Counted from the first letter of the stretch, positions 17,954-27,865 are shown. The stretch is 64,000 nt of DNA from CAXBNB01 sp049115735 (GCA_049115735.1 JAGDZP010000005.1:1-64000); one strand, 5' to 3'. Notes: a model not told the origin generated them from the sequence alone. Numbers and translations are program-made.

Positions 17954-19126
17954 TTAGTATTTAATGGGCAATCCTGAAGGTAGTTTCTTAGGAATTGCCG
18001 GTTTAAAAGTTTCGTCTGTTAAAGTTTTCAAAAAATCAACCAACCTATCCAATTCATAATTGCTTAGGTTGGGTTCCCATATATGCCAATGCAATATCAA
18101 ATCCTCCCCTTGTGGAACAGCATGCCCCCTGCCATTGGTATAGAATTGAACTGTTTCCCGCAAGGTCTCAAACCTGCCGGAGTGCATATATGGAGCAGTT
18201 TTTTCTATATTTCTTAAACTAGGGACTTTGAATCCTCCCCTTATGCTTGGGTCGTCTGCCGGTACTTGCGCTCCAGGATCAAATGGCATTCCCTCGGGAT
18301 CAGGCGTGCCCAAAACGGCTATCTGTTGATTGGTAAAAAGCGGTGGAGTATGACATTCTGCACACCTGGCAACAAATGAACGGAATACGTTCATCCCTTC
18401 TATTTCCTGCTCATTAAGTGCCTCATGATAACCATGTGCATATCTATCGTATTTGCTGTTCAGCGAAATAAGGGAAGATTCAAATGCAGCGATTGCAGTA
18501 TATATTTCTTCCAATTCAATGTCTTTGGAGTTGTTATTTGGGTAAGCCTGATCAAAAAGTTGACGATATTCGGGAATGTCGTTTAGGGTGGAAAGTAACT
18601 TCTTAGGAGTAGTACCCATTTCATGTTCAGAAAATAAGGGTCCTTGCATTTGCTCTTCAAGTGAACTGGCCCGGCCATCCCAGAAAAAGGACCTGAGGTA
18701 GGCAGAGTTCCACAACGTGGGTGCTGATCTGGGCAGCTTCGAATTATGAATACCCACACTTTGTCCCAGACCATCGCTGAAGCCAAGGTTTGGATTATGA
18801 CAGGAGGCACATGAGATGGATTTGTCTCCAGATAGCACCGGATCGAAGAAAAGGTACTTACCCAGGTCTATTTGTTGAGGGGAAAATTTATGTCGTCCTT
18901 CCGGCAGTGCTGTCTTCAATCCACCTACGCCCTTATCCCTCAATGAAGAATACTGCATGTATAGATTTCTTGATTCGCATTCATTTTGATCATTCAGCTC
19001 AAAGCCAGGTGGACAATAGCAAGAAAGCTGCATCCCCTCAGCATTTTCGTTTTTGGCCGAAGTAAATCTTAGGAAGAAAACTCCTCCTATGATAAGCACC
19101 AATAAACCAAATATTGTCCTGTTCAT
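17954..19126 (-). CDS. Di-haem cytochrome c peroxidase (CcpA/MauG family)
   Basis: The 390-residue protein has an N-terminal anchor (about 6-22) and two haem-binding motifs, CASCH at 106-110 and CAECH at 255-259. It also has the family blocks LGKYLFFDPVLSGD, SAPTLWN, FWDGRA and TAPYMHSGRFETL. Members reduce hydrogen peroxide or, in the MauG branch, oxidise other targets. A short segment between anchor and enzyme has three cysteines (C36, C38, C50; SCYCPPGFELNDQNEC), resembling an EGF-like turn, which is unusual for the family. It overlaps the upstream cytochrome gene by four bases (ATGA), so the two are translationally coupled. Confidence 0.9.
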   Translation of the reverse strand: MNRTIFGLLVLIIGGVFFLRFTSAKNENAEGMQLSCYCPPGFELNDQNECESRNLYMQYSSLRDKGVGGLKTALPEGRHKFSPQQIDLGKYLFFDPVLSGDKSISCASCHNPNLGFSDGLGQSVGIHNSKLPRSAPTLWNSAYLRSFFWDGRASSLEEQMQGPLFSEHEMGTTPKKLLSTLNDIPEYRQLFDQAYPNNNSKDIELEEIYTAIAAFESSLISLNSKYDRYAHGYHEALNEQEIEGMNVFRSFVARCAECHTPPLFTNQQIAVLGTPDPEGMPFDPGAQVPADDPSIRGGFKVPSLRNIEKTAPYMHSGRFETLRETVQFYTNGRGHAVPQGEDLILHWHIWEPNLSNYELDRLVDFLKTLTDETFKPAIPKKLPSGLPIKY

Positions 19127-19815
19127 TCTATAGATTGAATGTATGCCATCACATCATTGATGGCTTCATCTGTTTCAAGCATTGTAGACATCATTTTCAT
19201 TTGAGCACCATAAGTATCTTCCTCATGAACTCCTCTTATGCCGTCTCTAAATTTCTTGTACTGATCTGCCAAAAACCAGTCATCAACTCCCGCTAGCCTG
19301 GGTGCATTGAGTGACTTATTGCCTTTAGCCTTAGGACCGTGACATGTGCCACAAATTGCATTGTAAAATTGTTTGCCGTTCTCAATATTTGCTTCGATGG
19401 TAGATTCTGGTTTGGCTTCACTTAGGCTCTTTATATAACCTACCACATTCTTAATGGCTGCTTCATCAACAAGGGTTTGAGCCATAGCCGCCATTTGTTT
19501 TCCTCGTTCATCCTTAGGGTCAGCACCTCTTATTCCTTTTTGGAAGTTAGCCAACTGCCTCTCGATATACCAATCTTCCTGATTGACAAGCATTGGTGCA
19601 CCCAACTCCTTGTTCCCATGGCCCTGGTCTCCATGGCATGCTATACAGGTAGTAAAAAGGGATTTACCTGCTTCCAAATCGGCTGTAGCTACTACTGCTT
19701 CACTGGCTGGCTCCTCCTCCACGACTTCTTTTTCTTTCATCGGTTTGCTTGTGCAGCTAGCTATGGCAACACATAGCATAATTGAGTAAATAGTCTGGTT
19801 TTTCATTATCCGCAT
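19123..19815 (-). CDS. Di-haem cytochrome c (c4/c553 type) lipoprotein
   Basis: The 230-residue protein has a lipoprotein signal ending IASC (Cys21), an acidic linker, and two similar cytochrome c domains. The haem motifs are CIACH (57-61) and CGTCH (155-159). Each is followed by the same pattern: GxxxxGN, an APxL turn, a DDW-like segment and a methionine region (MAAMAQ, MKMMSTM) that can supply the axial ligand. This two-domain layout is that of c4 cytochromes, soluble electron carriers. It is the first gene of the operon with the peroxidase and the beta-helix-cytochrome protein. A second ATG three codons in (19806) is equally possible as start. Confidence 0.9.
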   Translation of the reverse strand: MRIMKNQTIYSIMLCVAIASCTSKPMKEKEVVEEEPASEAVVATADLEAGKSLFTTCIACHGDQGHGNKELGAPMLVNQEDWYIERQLANFQKGIRGADPKDERGKQMAAMAQTLVDEAAIKNVVGYIKSLSEAKPESTIEANIENGKQFYNAICGTCHGPKAKGNKSLNAPRLAGVDDWFLADQYKKFRDGIRGVHEEDTYGAQMKMMSTMLETDEAINDVMAYIQSIE

Positions 19816-19927
19816 TATTCAAGAATTTACATAATTACGAAAGGAGCTCCAAAAGGCTGACTACTGGATTGTATTTGGGATGAAAAAACAATATTTGGGG
19901 TAAACGTGTCATTAGAATCTCCAGTAA

Positions 19928-21292
19928 TTAGCCGATTAATCTCTTTATCCAAGCCAGTTTCCCGCTTGTATAAGGCGGGTATTTGAAGTTTGGCTCACCC
20001 CAAAACGGCTTCTCTATGATGCTCTTAAAATGGGAAAAAGTCTGAAAGCCGAAGTATCCATGGTAGTTACCTATACCACTAGGACCAACGCCTCCAAAAG
20101 GTAAATGACTGTTGGTAATGTGCATGAGTGCATCATTTACTTCTCCGCCACCAAAGGAGACTTCCTTTAAGATTTTTTTCTTCACTTCCCTATTGTTAGT
20201 AAAAATGTAAGCAGCCAATGGCTTTGGTTTTTCCTTAATTTTTGAAATAGCATTATCGAGGTTGTTATAAGAAAGGACTGGGAGGATGGGTCCAAATATT
20301 TCATCCTCCATGATTTTGTCTTCATAAGAAATCCCTCTCAGTACGGTTGGCCCCAGAGAATTAGTCTCTGGATTCCTGTAGCCTCCAACATATACCTTTT
20401 CTTCATCGATCAGAGAAACCAAGCGATCGTAGTTTTGCCCATTGATGATATTGGTATAATTCTTATTGTCAGGTGAATAGTCGAACTTCTCGATAAAGTC
20501 TTTTAAGTGCTCCAGGAGTTTCTCCTCGACATCCTCATGCGCCAGAATATAGTCAGGAGCAATACAAGTCTGTCCGGAGTTTAGAAATTTGGCCCATACG
20601 ATTCTTTTGGCACTGTTCTTCAAGTCACAGTTTTTATCAACAATGACTGGGCTTTTTCCTCCTAGTTCTAAGGTTACAGGTGTCAAATTTTTTGCGGCAG
20701 CTTGATATACTATTCTGCCTACCGCTGTACTACCCGTAAAAAATATCTTATCCCATTGTTCCTTCAGAAGTGCTGTTGTCTGAGACACTCCTCCTTCAAC
20801 TACTGACAGGTATTCGGTGGAAAAATTTTCATTGATCACCTTAGCCATAATTGCACTACAGGCTTCAGGAATTTCGCTGGGTTTAAGCACCACCGTATTG
20901 CCAGCTGCCATTGATGCAATCACTGGCTGAATAGACAATTGAAAGGGATAGTTCCATGCACCAATAATCAAGGTGGCACCCATTGGTTCGGGCATCAGGT
21001 AACTTTTTCCGGGCAGATTAACCAGATTGGTCCCTACTCTCTTATTTCTTGACCATTTAGGTAAATTTTTAATGGCTTCATCTATATCTCTATAAATAAA
21101 GGAGATTTCCGTAGTATAGGTATCAAATTCCGATTTCCTGAAATCAGCATATATGGCATCATAAAAATCTTGTTCGTGAGCCTTAACAACTGACTTGAGT
21201 TTTTTCAATTGTTTTATTCGGAAATTGACCGTCTTTGTCTTGTTGGAATTGAAAAACTCCTTTTGCTTTTGTACCAGTTCTTTGGGGCTCAT
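19928..21292 (-). CDS. Aldehyde dehydrogenase, class 3-like
   Basis: This NAD(P)-dependent enzyme oxidises aldehydes to acids. The 454-residue sequence is of the shorter ALDH3 type. It shows IIGAWNYPFQL (coenzyme fold), FFTGSTAVGR, the general-base glutamate in TLELGGKSP, the catalytic cysteine in NSGQTCIAPDY, and the C-terminal LPFGGVGPSGIGNYHG. There is no signal peptide, so it is cytoplasmic. It lies between the cytochrome operon and the LytTR regulator in the same direction but is 112 bases from its downstream neighbour. It could oxidise aldehydes from lipids or from the accessory pathway. Confidence 0.93.
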   Translation of the reverse strand: MSPKELVQKQKEFFNSNKTKTVNFRIKQLKKLKSVVKAHEQDFYDAIYADFRKSEFDTYTTEISFIYRDIDEAIKNLPKWSRNKRVGTNLVNLPGKSYLMPEPMGATLIIGAWNYPFQLSIQPVIASMAAGNTVVLKPSEIPEACSAIMAKVINENFSTEYLSVVEGGVSQTTALLKEQWDKIFFTGSTAVGRIVYQAAAKNLTPVTLELGGKSPVIVDKNCDLKNSAKRIVWAKFLNSGQTCIAPDYILAHEDVEEKLLEHLKDFIEKFDYSPDNKNYTNIINGQNYDRLVSLIDEEKVYVGGYRNPETNSLGPTVLRGISYEDKIMEDEIFGPILPVLSYNNLDNAISKIKEKPKPLAAYIFTNNREVKKKILKEVSFGGGEVNDALMHITNSHLPFGGVGPSGIGNYHGYFGFQTFSHFKSIIEKPFWGEPNFKYPPYTSGKLAWIKRLIG

Positions 21293-21339
21293 GTTGTTTA
21301 GGTTTTGGGTTGCAGCTTGCTAATTTATGAGCAACCCCC

Positions 21340-21358
21340 CGGCTGAGCTCATCAGCCG
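21340..21358. repeat. Small inverted repeat upstream of the aldehyde dehydrogenase
   Basis: CGGCTGA/TCAGCCG with a five-base loop lies between the small secreted-protein gene and the aldehyde dehydrogenase gene. No T-run follows clearly on either strand, so it may be a weak terminator or an operator. Confidence 0.35.
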
Positions 21359-21378
21359 AAGGATACAAAAACAAACTG

Positions 21379-21750
21379 TCAGTTTTTTTCTTTGTTCGCG
21401 CTTACATCTAATTGCCCTTCAGAGTAAGATACTTTTCCATTCATTTTATCTTCCTCCACCAACAATTTAACAGAAATATACTCACCTTCTACATAAGCCG
21501 AAAAAGTGAGCTCTGAACCTGAATATTGTATGTTACGAGCCTTCAACTTAGAGTCATTGATCACTATGGTCACTGAGTAGTCTGATCCTGAAGCTTTTTC
21601 CACCAGTAGTTTCCCTTTTGAGTATTCATAAGGAGCATTTGGTGCCTCATATTTCCATGAACCTTCCGGCGATACTCCAGCCATAGCGGCACTAGCAAGG
21701 AAGACAAAAAGTACGACATTTAAAATTTTTGAGATTTTTCTGTTAATCAT
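21379..21750 (-). CDS. Small secreted protein of unknown function
   Basis: The 123-residue protein has a Sec signal peptide (cleavage likely after AAMAG). Its compact beta-rich body starts with SPEGSWKYEAPNAPYEYSKG and contains several strands ending in EGQLDVSANKEKN. The pattern suggests a small lipocalin-like or beta-sandwich domain that measures or binds a ligand. No named family was recognised. It is upstream of, and possibly cotranscribed with, the aldehyde dehydrogenase gene. Confidence 0.6.
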   Translation of the reverse strand: MINRKISKILNVVLFVFLASAAMAGVSPEGSWKYEAPNAPYEYSKGKLLVEKASGSDYSVTIVINDSKLKARNIQYSGSELTFSAYVEGEYISVKLLVEEDKMNGKVSYSEGQLDVSANKEKN

Positions 21751-21889
21751 CGTTTTACATTTTTTGATATAATAATAGTTTTAAATCGATTTCAAAAAAA
21801 TCGAAATAGGACGACAAAAGATTAGTTGCAGGAAAAGAATGGGATGAAAATTAGTTATTTGGGATGAATGGACATGAAAATACCTTGTT

Positions 21890-22732
21890 TCAAGCCGATT
21901 TTCCCTGATTATTCAGAATTGACAAAATCTTGGTTTTGTAATTTTTAGACACTTTTAGCGTCTCACTTGGCATATTTTTTACACCTAAGACCAACTGACG
22001 GCTCTCGGTCTTTGAGGAGACAATATTCTTAATATTCACCATCGACGATCTGCTGCATCTTATTATTGGTGTGTCTGATAATTCTGTTTCGAGCTTTTTC
22101 AAACTGGTCCTGACCAGCTCTTTTGATACCTGCCCGTTCTTATCATAATATACGGTGACATAATTATCAGCTGCGGTAATGGAAAGTATTTGATCCTGGT
22201 TTATGGCAAGAAATAGTTTGCCATTCTCATCATTGATTTTGATCAGGTGGTCGCTCATGGATGGGATATCCAAAATTATTTGATTGTGATGAAAATAGAA
22301 TAATACAGCCGAGTACGGAATAGAAATAATCATAGTAGAATACCTGAATATATCTAAGAAGTCTTGCATACCCTCCGCTGGCATTTTAGTAATTAACTCA
22401 TAAAAGAAATACATGACAATGCTAAACACCACCAACTCCAACAGAAGAAATAATATGAAACTATATCGCCTTAAAAAATCTAATTTCAATAGTGGCCGCA
22501 CACCCAATTCCATAACAAACAATATGACCATGGCAAGTGATGTAAATTTTAGAAAAATGAGCATATGCTCAAATTCATTCGCTCCGTACCAGCGTGTCAG
22601 GTTAAAGGGATTGAAAATATACATAAAGAAAAAACTGAATACACCAACGCTGATGATCAGTACCAGGCGATCCCTTTTTCTATCCAGAAGTTTAAAGGGT
22701 TCCAGCAACCATTTCTTTAGTCTAACATTCAT
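21890..22732 (-). CDS. Membrane-bound LytTR transcriptional regulator
   Basis: The 280-residue protein (ATG at 22732; a GTG nine bases upstream is also possible) has four predicted membrane segments in its first 150 residues. A C-terminal LytTR DNA-binding domain follows at about 175-275, with the typical ITAADNYVTVYY and the RCSRSSMVNIKNI recognition region. There is no receiver domain, so it senses through its membrane part or is controlled otherwise. LytTR proteins usually bind a pair of direct repeats upstream of target promoters. It lies between the cytochrome/ALDH genes and the large redox operon, so it is a candidate regulator of either; that is inference. Confidence 0.85.
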   Translation of the reverse strand: MNVRLKKWLLEPFKLLDRKRDRLVLIISVGVFSFFFMYIFNPFNLTRWYGANEFEHMLIFLKFTSLAMVILFVMELGVRPLLKLDFLRRYSFILFLLLELVVFSIVMYFFYELITKMPAEGMQDFLDIFRYSTMIISIPYSAVLFYFHHNQIILDIPSMSDHLIKINDENGKLFLAINQDQILSITAADNYVTVYYDKNGQVSKELVRTSLKKLETELSDTPIIRCSRSSMVNIKNIVSSKTESRQLVLGVKNMPSETLKVSKNYKTKILSILNNQGKSA

Positions 22733-22866
22733 GTCGCGCACAGTATGAGGTCCGTTTTCTCAATATGAAAATTAGTATATAATTAGAAATAGACAAGGGT
22801 AGATATGCTGGAGGCGATATAAATAGTCTGTTACCCTACTTTTTTGTTTTGCTGAGGGCACAAAAA

Positions 22867-24588
22867 CTAGCTTAATTCTAGTGTGTGCTTAAATGGTGTG
22901 TGACCAGTGATGTAAACACTTTTTCCAGGCTGCTTGGGGAGCATGCCCCTAAGCCTCGCCCACTTGTGGTCATTTGCCCCAGGACCAAATTTAATCATAT
23001 CAGAACCTAGGCCGTATTGGCCAAAACCTTCTTCTAAGAAATAGGATTCTTCCAGATTATCATCTGCCGAAACTCCTTCTAGTTTTCCTCCTTCTCTAAA
23101 GCTCATTTCAAGTGACACAGGTACGTATGGAGTTCCTGTGATTTCTATCTCAATAGTCAGCTTTCCCCTTTTTTCGGATATTTTCACTTGCCAGTTCTGG
23201 GTCTGCGCTTCACTCAATTCCCTTTCTGATCTTGGCACTTTTTCCCAATCATTTTCACCACTTTGTTGTGCTGTTGGTACAGGTTGGTAATAGCCTTTTG
23301 TCAGGGTCTTTTTTAGGGTGATGGTCTTTCCATCAAAATCCGCTTCTTCTGCAATAAACTGCCCTCTTCCAAAAAATGCTGATGCCAACCTGAGCGACTG
23401 AAGTACAGCTACTCCTTTTCTATAGGAAAGGAAGGTGGGATTTTGTTCTATAATGGAAATGTCGGTTTTCCCTCTTCTTATTCTGATTACGCCAGAATGT
23501 TCGAATCTCTTGAAATAGTTGTCAGGAATTTTTGAAGGCGTAACTATTTTTTTCTCGTAGGTGGAGTCTTCCATCAAAACCGGAATAAATTTGGATATCC
23601 TGTCTGGCATTTCCTCCTCGATGAGCCTACACACGGCTGCAAATTGTGGATTTTGGTCTTGGATGGCGAAGTATCTATAGGCATAATAATACTCATTCAC
23701 ATAGCCTATGCGTGCACTATCCTGGCGATGAGAAGCATCTGTCAAAACCTCACCGCCCGGTTGAATGTAGTACAAACTCATTTCCAGGTTCGTTCTCACC
23801 ACATCCAACAGCTCAGGTCTATTCAGCACCCTTGCCACTGTCAAAAACATTTTGTTGCATACTGGTGAATAAATACTCACACTGCGTTCAGTGTATTGTC
23901 CGTCAGGATCCAGGTCAATACCCTCACCCAACCACTGATCTATTCGCTGTACATATTTTTCGTTGGGGAAAAAAGAATGAATCCTGGCCAGTGCCGAACA
24001 CACTACCCAACGATGATTAGGCGTATGAATTCCACCGATCAACAGACATTTAGCCGAATTCCGTAAGAAAGTTTCAATCTTTGAAATTATGCCCGCAAGC
24101 TCGGCTCGCTTCATCCTTTGTAGGCATAAGTACAAAGGGCTGATATAATGGACTAGAAATGCCGTATCAGGAGTAGAATGAAAATTAGTACTGTGTAAAT
24201 CAATAGTGCCATCCTCATGTTGCACATTCAGAAGACAGGTCATGGCCTTATCCATTGGCTTAATAAGTATTTCAGACTTATAATAGTCAGAAAATTGACA
24301 AGCGAAGGACGAACCCAGTCTTATCACAAACCAGGCTGTGCTATGGGTATTAACGACATCAAACCTATTGACCACAGCACCATCCCAGCGGTCGCCCGGT
24401 CGGCTTACCTGATCTTTTAGAAGGTTCGTAACCCTTTCGTCATTAAGTACTGCGAGCTTTTGCAGGACATCATCTAGATTTTTTTCACCAGCTTCATAAT
24501 CTTCTGCCCAAGAGAATGCTGGAAGAACTGACAGCCCTGCTGCTGCCGTTCCTGTCTGTTTAATAAATTTTCTTCTTTGCTGATCCAT
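22867..24588 (-). CDS. Tat-exported protein, heparinase/lyase-like
   Basis: The 573-residue precursor has a twin-arginine signal (QRRKFIKQ, about 4-11). The N-terminal two thirds are helical, with HEDGTIDLHSTNFHS, GGIHTPNHRWV and DPDGQYTERSVSIYSP. These look like the alpha/alpha-toroid of heparinase II/III-type lyases with candidate Asn-His-Arg active-site residues. The last third (from about 380) is beta-rich, as in their C-terminal sandwich. I did not recognise an exact family, so polysaccharide lyase activity is an inference from fold-like features. It is the last gene of the five-gene operon, 31 bases after the SGNH/dehydrogenase gene. Confidence 0.65.
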   Translation of the reverse strand: MDQQRRKFIKQTGTAAAGLSVLPAFSWAEDYEAGEKNLDDVLQKLAVLNDERVTNLLKDQVSRPGDRWDGAVVNRFDVVNTHSTAWFVIRLGSSFACQFSDYYKSEILIKPMDKAMTCLLNVQHEDGTIDLHSTNFHSTPDTAFLVHYISPLYLCLQRMKRAELAGIISKIETFLRNSAKCLLIGGIHTPNHRWVVCSALARIHSFFPNEKYVQRIDQWLGEGIDLDPDGQYTERSVSIYSPVCNKMFLTVARVLNRPELLDVVRTNLEMSLYYIQPGGEVLTDASHRQDSARIGYVNEYYYAYRYFAIQDQNPQFAAVCRLIEEEMPDRISKFIPVLMEDSTYEKKIVTPSKIPDNYFKRFEHSGVIRIRRGKTDISIIEQNPTFLSYRKGVAVLQSLRLASAFFGRGQFIAEEADFDGKTITLKKTLTKGYYQPVPTAQQSGENDWEKVPRSERELSEAQTQNWQVKISEKRGKLTIEIEITGTPYVPVSLEMSFREGGKLEGVSADDNLEESYFLEEGFGQYGLGSDMIKFGPGANDHKWARLRGMLPKQPGKSVYITGHTPFKHTLELS

Positions 24589-24619
24589 GGTAATGGGTTT
24601 TGAAAATTTAGAGCGTTAT

Positions 24620-27600
24620 CTACTCGTGAGGGTGTTCCTTTAGCAACTCCTCAGGATCGTAAAATCCTTTTTTGTCTTTGATTGACTCTCGCACTTCTTT
24701 TACTTTTTGTGGAGTGATTACCGAGGCTTTATTTCCAAAATCGTTTCTCACGTAGGTCAATACTGCAGCTATTTCCTCATCGTTTAACATGCCTCCAAAA
24801 GGTGTCATAGGAACCTGTCCCGGGTATTCCTTTTTGCGTACGGTTATTGGCCCCATTAATCCATTTAGAGTTAATTTAATCAATCGCTCCTCGCTCTCCA
24901 AAATCCATTTAGTTTGGGAAATAGGTGGAAATTGAGCTGCTTCAAGCCCCTTACCATCCGGCTGATGACAAGTACCGCAAAAGCCTTCTTGTTCGTAGAT
25001 TTTTTTCCCTTTAATAAAGGTTTCCCTATCCTCACCTTTTAAATGAGTAACTACATCATCTTCCAGACTGCCACCCACAGGTAGGCCGTTCAAGAATGCT
25101 ACAGCCGCTTCATGCGGTTTTTCCATCCATTTGTCCAACGGTTTTTTGGCCGCCTCCAATACAATAGGTAGACCTACATCTTTGCCCAACCAGGATGCAG
25201 CTACAAAAGCTTCTAACCTTACTCTTGGGTGATCATCTTTTACCGCTTGCATGAGTAATTCAGCTTGATCTGAAACCTGATGACCTGTGTATCTCAGCAC
25301 TCTGACAGCAGCAGTCCTTACTCTAAAGTCCTCTGATTTCAGAAGATCGAGCAATAGTTTTTTATCAATTCTGTTTAGCCCCCACATAAGCCAAAGTGCC
25401 TCCAGCCTATGGTGTTCGTAGTTTGAATCATCTGGATCCAAATTGCTCAGCCAGGATTGTAGTTTGTCCAGTACTTCCGCATCATCTCTGGCTCTCAGTT
25501 CTCTTTTTGTCCTATACCTGGTTCTGTATTCGGGGAGTTTCAGGTTGTCAAGAAGTACATCAATGCTGGCTCCATCAATAGCCGCAGGCACTACCAATGG
25601 CCTGGATGGATAAGTGATGCGATAAACCCTTCCATGCACATGATCACGTAGGGGATCTCGTGCATTGTGCTGCATATGGCCTATGAGCACATTGTGCCAG
25701 TCAAGGAAATACAAAGATCCATCAGGCGCAAACTCCATATCTACCGGTCGGAAATTTTTGTCATCACCGACAACCAAATCCAATTGATGTTGACTGATAA
25801 ACCCAGCAGTAGTATCGTCATCAAGCATCGAATGCTGCTTGGTTCCTAGAAACCCTATAGTGTTGTTGATCAACAGGTCTCCCTGAGATTCATCCGGGAA
25901 ATGCCGGCTTGATACAAACTCTAGCCCTGAAGTAGGACGAACAAGGTGTTCTCTTTCAATCAAGTTCTCTGGAATGGGTGAACTCTTGCCATATCTTGGT
26001 ACAATGGTACCGGGCATCATCCAGGTCATAGCTGGTCCAGAGGTATGAGCGAAGAAATTCTGACCCCAATCATCGAATGCAATTCCCCAAGGATTAGGAA
26101 TGGCCAATTGAGCTGATTTTTCAAGATGGTGTCTTTGTGGACTATATCTGTAAAATCCGCCATTGGTTCCTCTAACCGGTCCATATGCAGTCTCTAAACT
26201 GGAATGAAGGAATGTCCCTTGTCCCATATAAATAGCGCCAGACGGATCTGCACAAAATGCACTTATTGCATGGTGGGTGTCATGATCATCAAATCCACTA
26301 AGTACAATTTCCTTGATATCTGCTTTGTCATCACCATCAGTATCCTTCAACAAGAGTAAGTTGACCCCTTGTGAAACATAAACTCCCTCTGGGGCAAATT
26401 CAAATCCTGGTACCAAGTGCAATCCATCAGCCCATATAGTCTGCTTGTCAGCCTTGCCATCATTGTCTGTATCTTCTAAAATCAATAACTTATCATTAGG
26501 CTTGCCATCTCCGGGACGGTAATGCGGATAGCTCGGCATGACGGCTACCCATAGCCTGCCTTTATTGTCAAAAGACATCTGCACAGGGTTTGCCAAATCA
26601 TTGAATTCTTCTTCAGAGGCAAATAATTCAAGCTTGTAACCATGAGCAACTTTTATTTTTGCTATGGCATCTTCTCCATATAAATAGTTCGGATTCCCGT
26701 TTTTCTTACTTTGCTTATAATTTGTTTCGACAGGAGGAAGGCTTTTGGTCGTTTTGTCAGCCTCAGCTAAATCCATTTTTTCACCCTTTATAGCCTTCCA
26801 GATGGCTTGATCACGAATTGCGGTCATTTCTCGAATTTTGTCAATCTCAGCAGGATAGTTATCTGGCCCAAAAGGGTTATAACGTCTCCCATAAACGTGC
26901 ACCCCATTTGGAATTTTAAAATCATTGTGCCAAAACCAGTTCTTTTCTATCACGGCATCATGCACCAGTTTTCTATTTTCTTCGGCTTTGGGTTTATTTT
27001 CCCCAAATACCTCATCGGCCAAAAAGCGAGCAAATTTCTTGTAACCGTTATCATTTAATTGAAACCCATCTACAGTCAGATCCTCTTCATCATTCCCATA
27101 CCACTCTTCAGAAGTGGAGAAAGCATCAACGAACAATATCCCATTTGATAAGGCCACTTCTTTCATTACCTCGGTGTACAATGCGAGGTTTTCGTTTTCC
27201 ATTTTACCATCCGGCAAATCCATTTTATTAGAAAGGTCCTCAAAGGCTATTGGTGAAACCAGGGCAAGTTGAGGAGAAGTAGTGCCATTGTACTTTTGGC
27301 TCAGGGTGTGTTTAATGAAAGCGTCTAATTCAGCTTTGTACATATCCAGTCCTTTAGCCCCTGCGAAGGATTCGGAGTAACCAAAGAATGCAAGTATGAT
27401 ATCTGCTTCGAGACTAGTTATCCATTCATCCGGTGTTGGGAAATGTCCAATTCCACCTCTTTGGTGCCCACCGTCATCCTCTTCAAAATGTATCTTGCTC
27501 CCGAGCTCATGTTCATATTCGTCCGCTCCGGGAAACGCCCATGGAGATTCTCTCGAAGGATGAGGTCTAAAACCCGGAGTGTTTGCCGGATCGCACATAT

Positions 27601-27835
27601 TTCGGATATACAATGAATTGTCAGGATATCGAAGTTGCATTTCTGTCTCAAAATGACCGTAGTTCATCATCCTGGAACCCAAATTGTTCCCTACGAGAAC
27701 AATGTGATCTTCTTTTGAAATCTTTAAGTATTCTTTGGAATCGCCGCAGCTACTAAGGCCAAGCGTAACTAGCACAAATCCTAGCAGTAGGTTAGTGCCT
27801 GATCGTTTTATAAGTTTTCTTCTATTCTGATCCAT
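24620..27835 (-). CDS. SGNH-like / membrane-bound-dehydrogenase / HEAT / cytochrome c lipoprotein, copy 2
   Basis: The 1071-residue Tat lipoprotein has RRKLIK at 5-10 and a lipobox LSSC with Cys30. The domains are, in order: an SGNH/GDSL-like domain (about 44-265); a beta-propeller of the Pirellula/Verrucomicrobium membrane-bound dehydrogenase type (TIGR02604-like, about 370-740), with DTDNDGKAD- and DTDGDDKAD-like repeats; HEAT-like helices (about 770-920); and a haem domain with CGTCH near 953. The SGNH part has GNNLGSR where GDS(L) is expected and DGFQLN where DGxHxN is expected, so its catalytic Ser and His appear absent. It is a tandem paralogue of the next gene upstream. An exported, electron-transferring enzyme is likely; the substrate is unknown. 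The ATG at 27835 was preferred to the TTG at 27841. Confidence 0.85.
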   Translation of the reverse strand: MDQNRRKLIKRSGTNLLLGFVLVTLGLSSCGDSKEYLKISKEDHIVLVGNNLGSRMMNYGHFETEMQLRYPDNSLYIRNMCDPANTPGFRPHPSRESPWAFPGADEYEHELGSKIHFEEDDGGHQRGGIGHFPTPDEWITSLEADIILAFFGYSESFAGAKGLDMYKAELDAFIKHTLSQKYNGTTSPQLALVSPIAFEDLSNKMDLPDGKMENENLALYTEVMKEVALSNGILFVDAFSTSEEWYGNDEEDLTVDGFQLNDNGYKKFARFLADEVFGENKPKAEENRKLVHDAVIEKNWFWHNDFKIPNGVHVYGRRYNPFGPDNYPAEIDKIREMTAIRDQAIWKAIKGEKMDLAEADKTTKSLPPVETNYKQSKKNGNPNYLYGEDAIAKIKVAHGYKLELFASEEEFNDLANPVQMSFDNKGRLWVAVMPSYPHYRPGDGKPNDKLLILEDTDNDGKADKQTIWADGLHLVPGFEFAPEGVYVSQGVNLLLLKDTDGDDKADIKEIVLSGFDDHDTHHAISAFCADPSGAIYMGQGTFLHSSLETAYGPVRGTNGGFYRYSPQRHHLEKSAQLAIPNPWGIAFDDWGQNFFAHTSGPAMTWMMPGTIVPRYGKSSPIPENLIEREHLVRPTSGLEFVSSRHFPDESQGDLLINNTIGFLGTKQHSMLDDDTTAGFISQHQLDLVVGDDKNFRPVDMEFAPDGSLYFLDWHNVLIGHMQHNARDPLRDHVHGRVYRITYPSRPLVVPAAIDGASIDVLLDNLKLPEYRTRYRTKRELRARDDAEVLDKLQSWLSNLDPDDSNYEHHRLEALWLMWGLNRIDKKLLLDLLKSEDFRVRTAAVRVLRYTGHQVSDQAELLMQAVKDDHPRVRLEAFVAASWLGKDVGLPIVLEAAKKPLDKWMEKPHEAAVAFLNGLPVGGSLEDDVVTHLKGEDRETFIKGKKIYEQEGFCGTCHQPDGKGLEAAQFPPISQTKWILESEERLIKLTLNGLMGPITVRKKEYPGQVPMTPFGGMLNDEEIAAVLTYVRNDFGNKASVITPQKVKEVRESIKDKKGFYDPEELLKEHPHE

Positions 27836-27865
27836 GGTCAATTTGCTTTCGAAAATATAGTGAAT

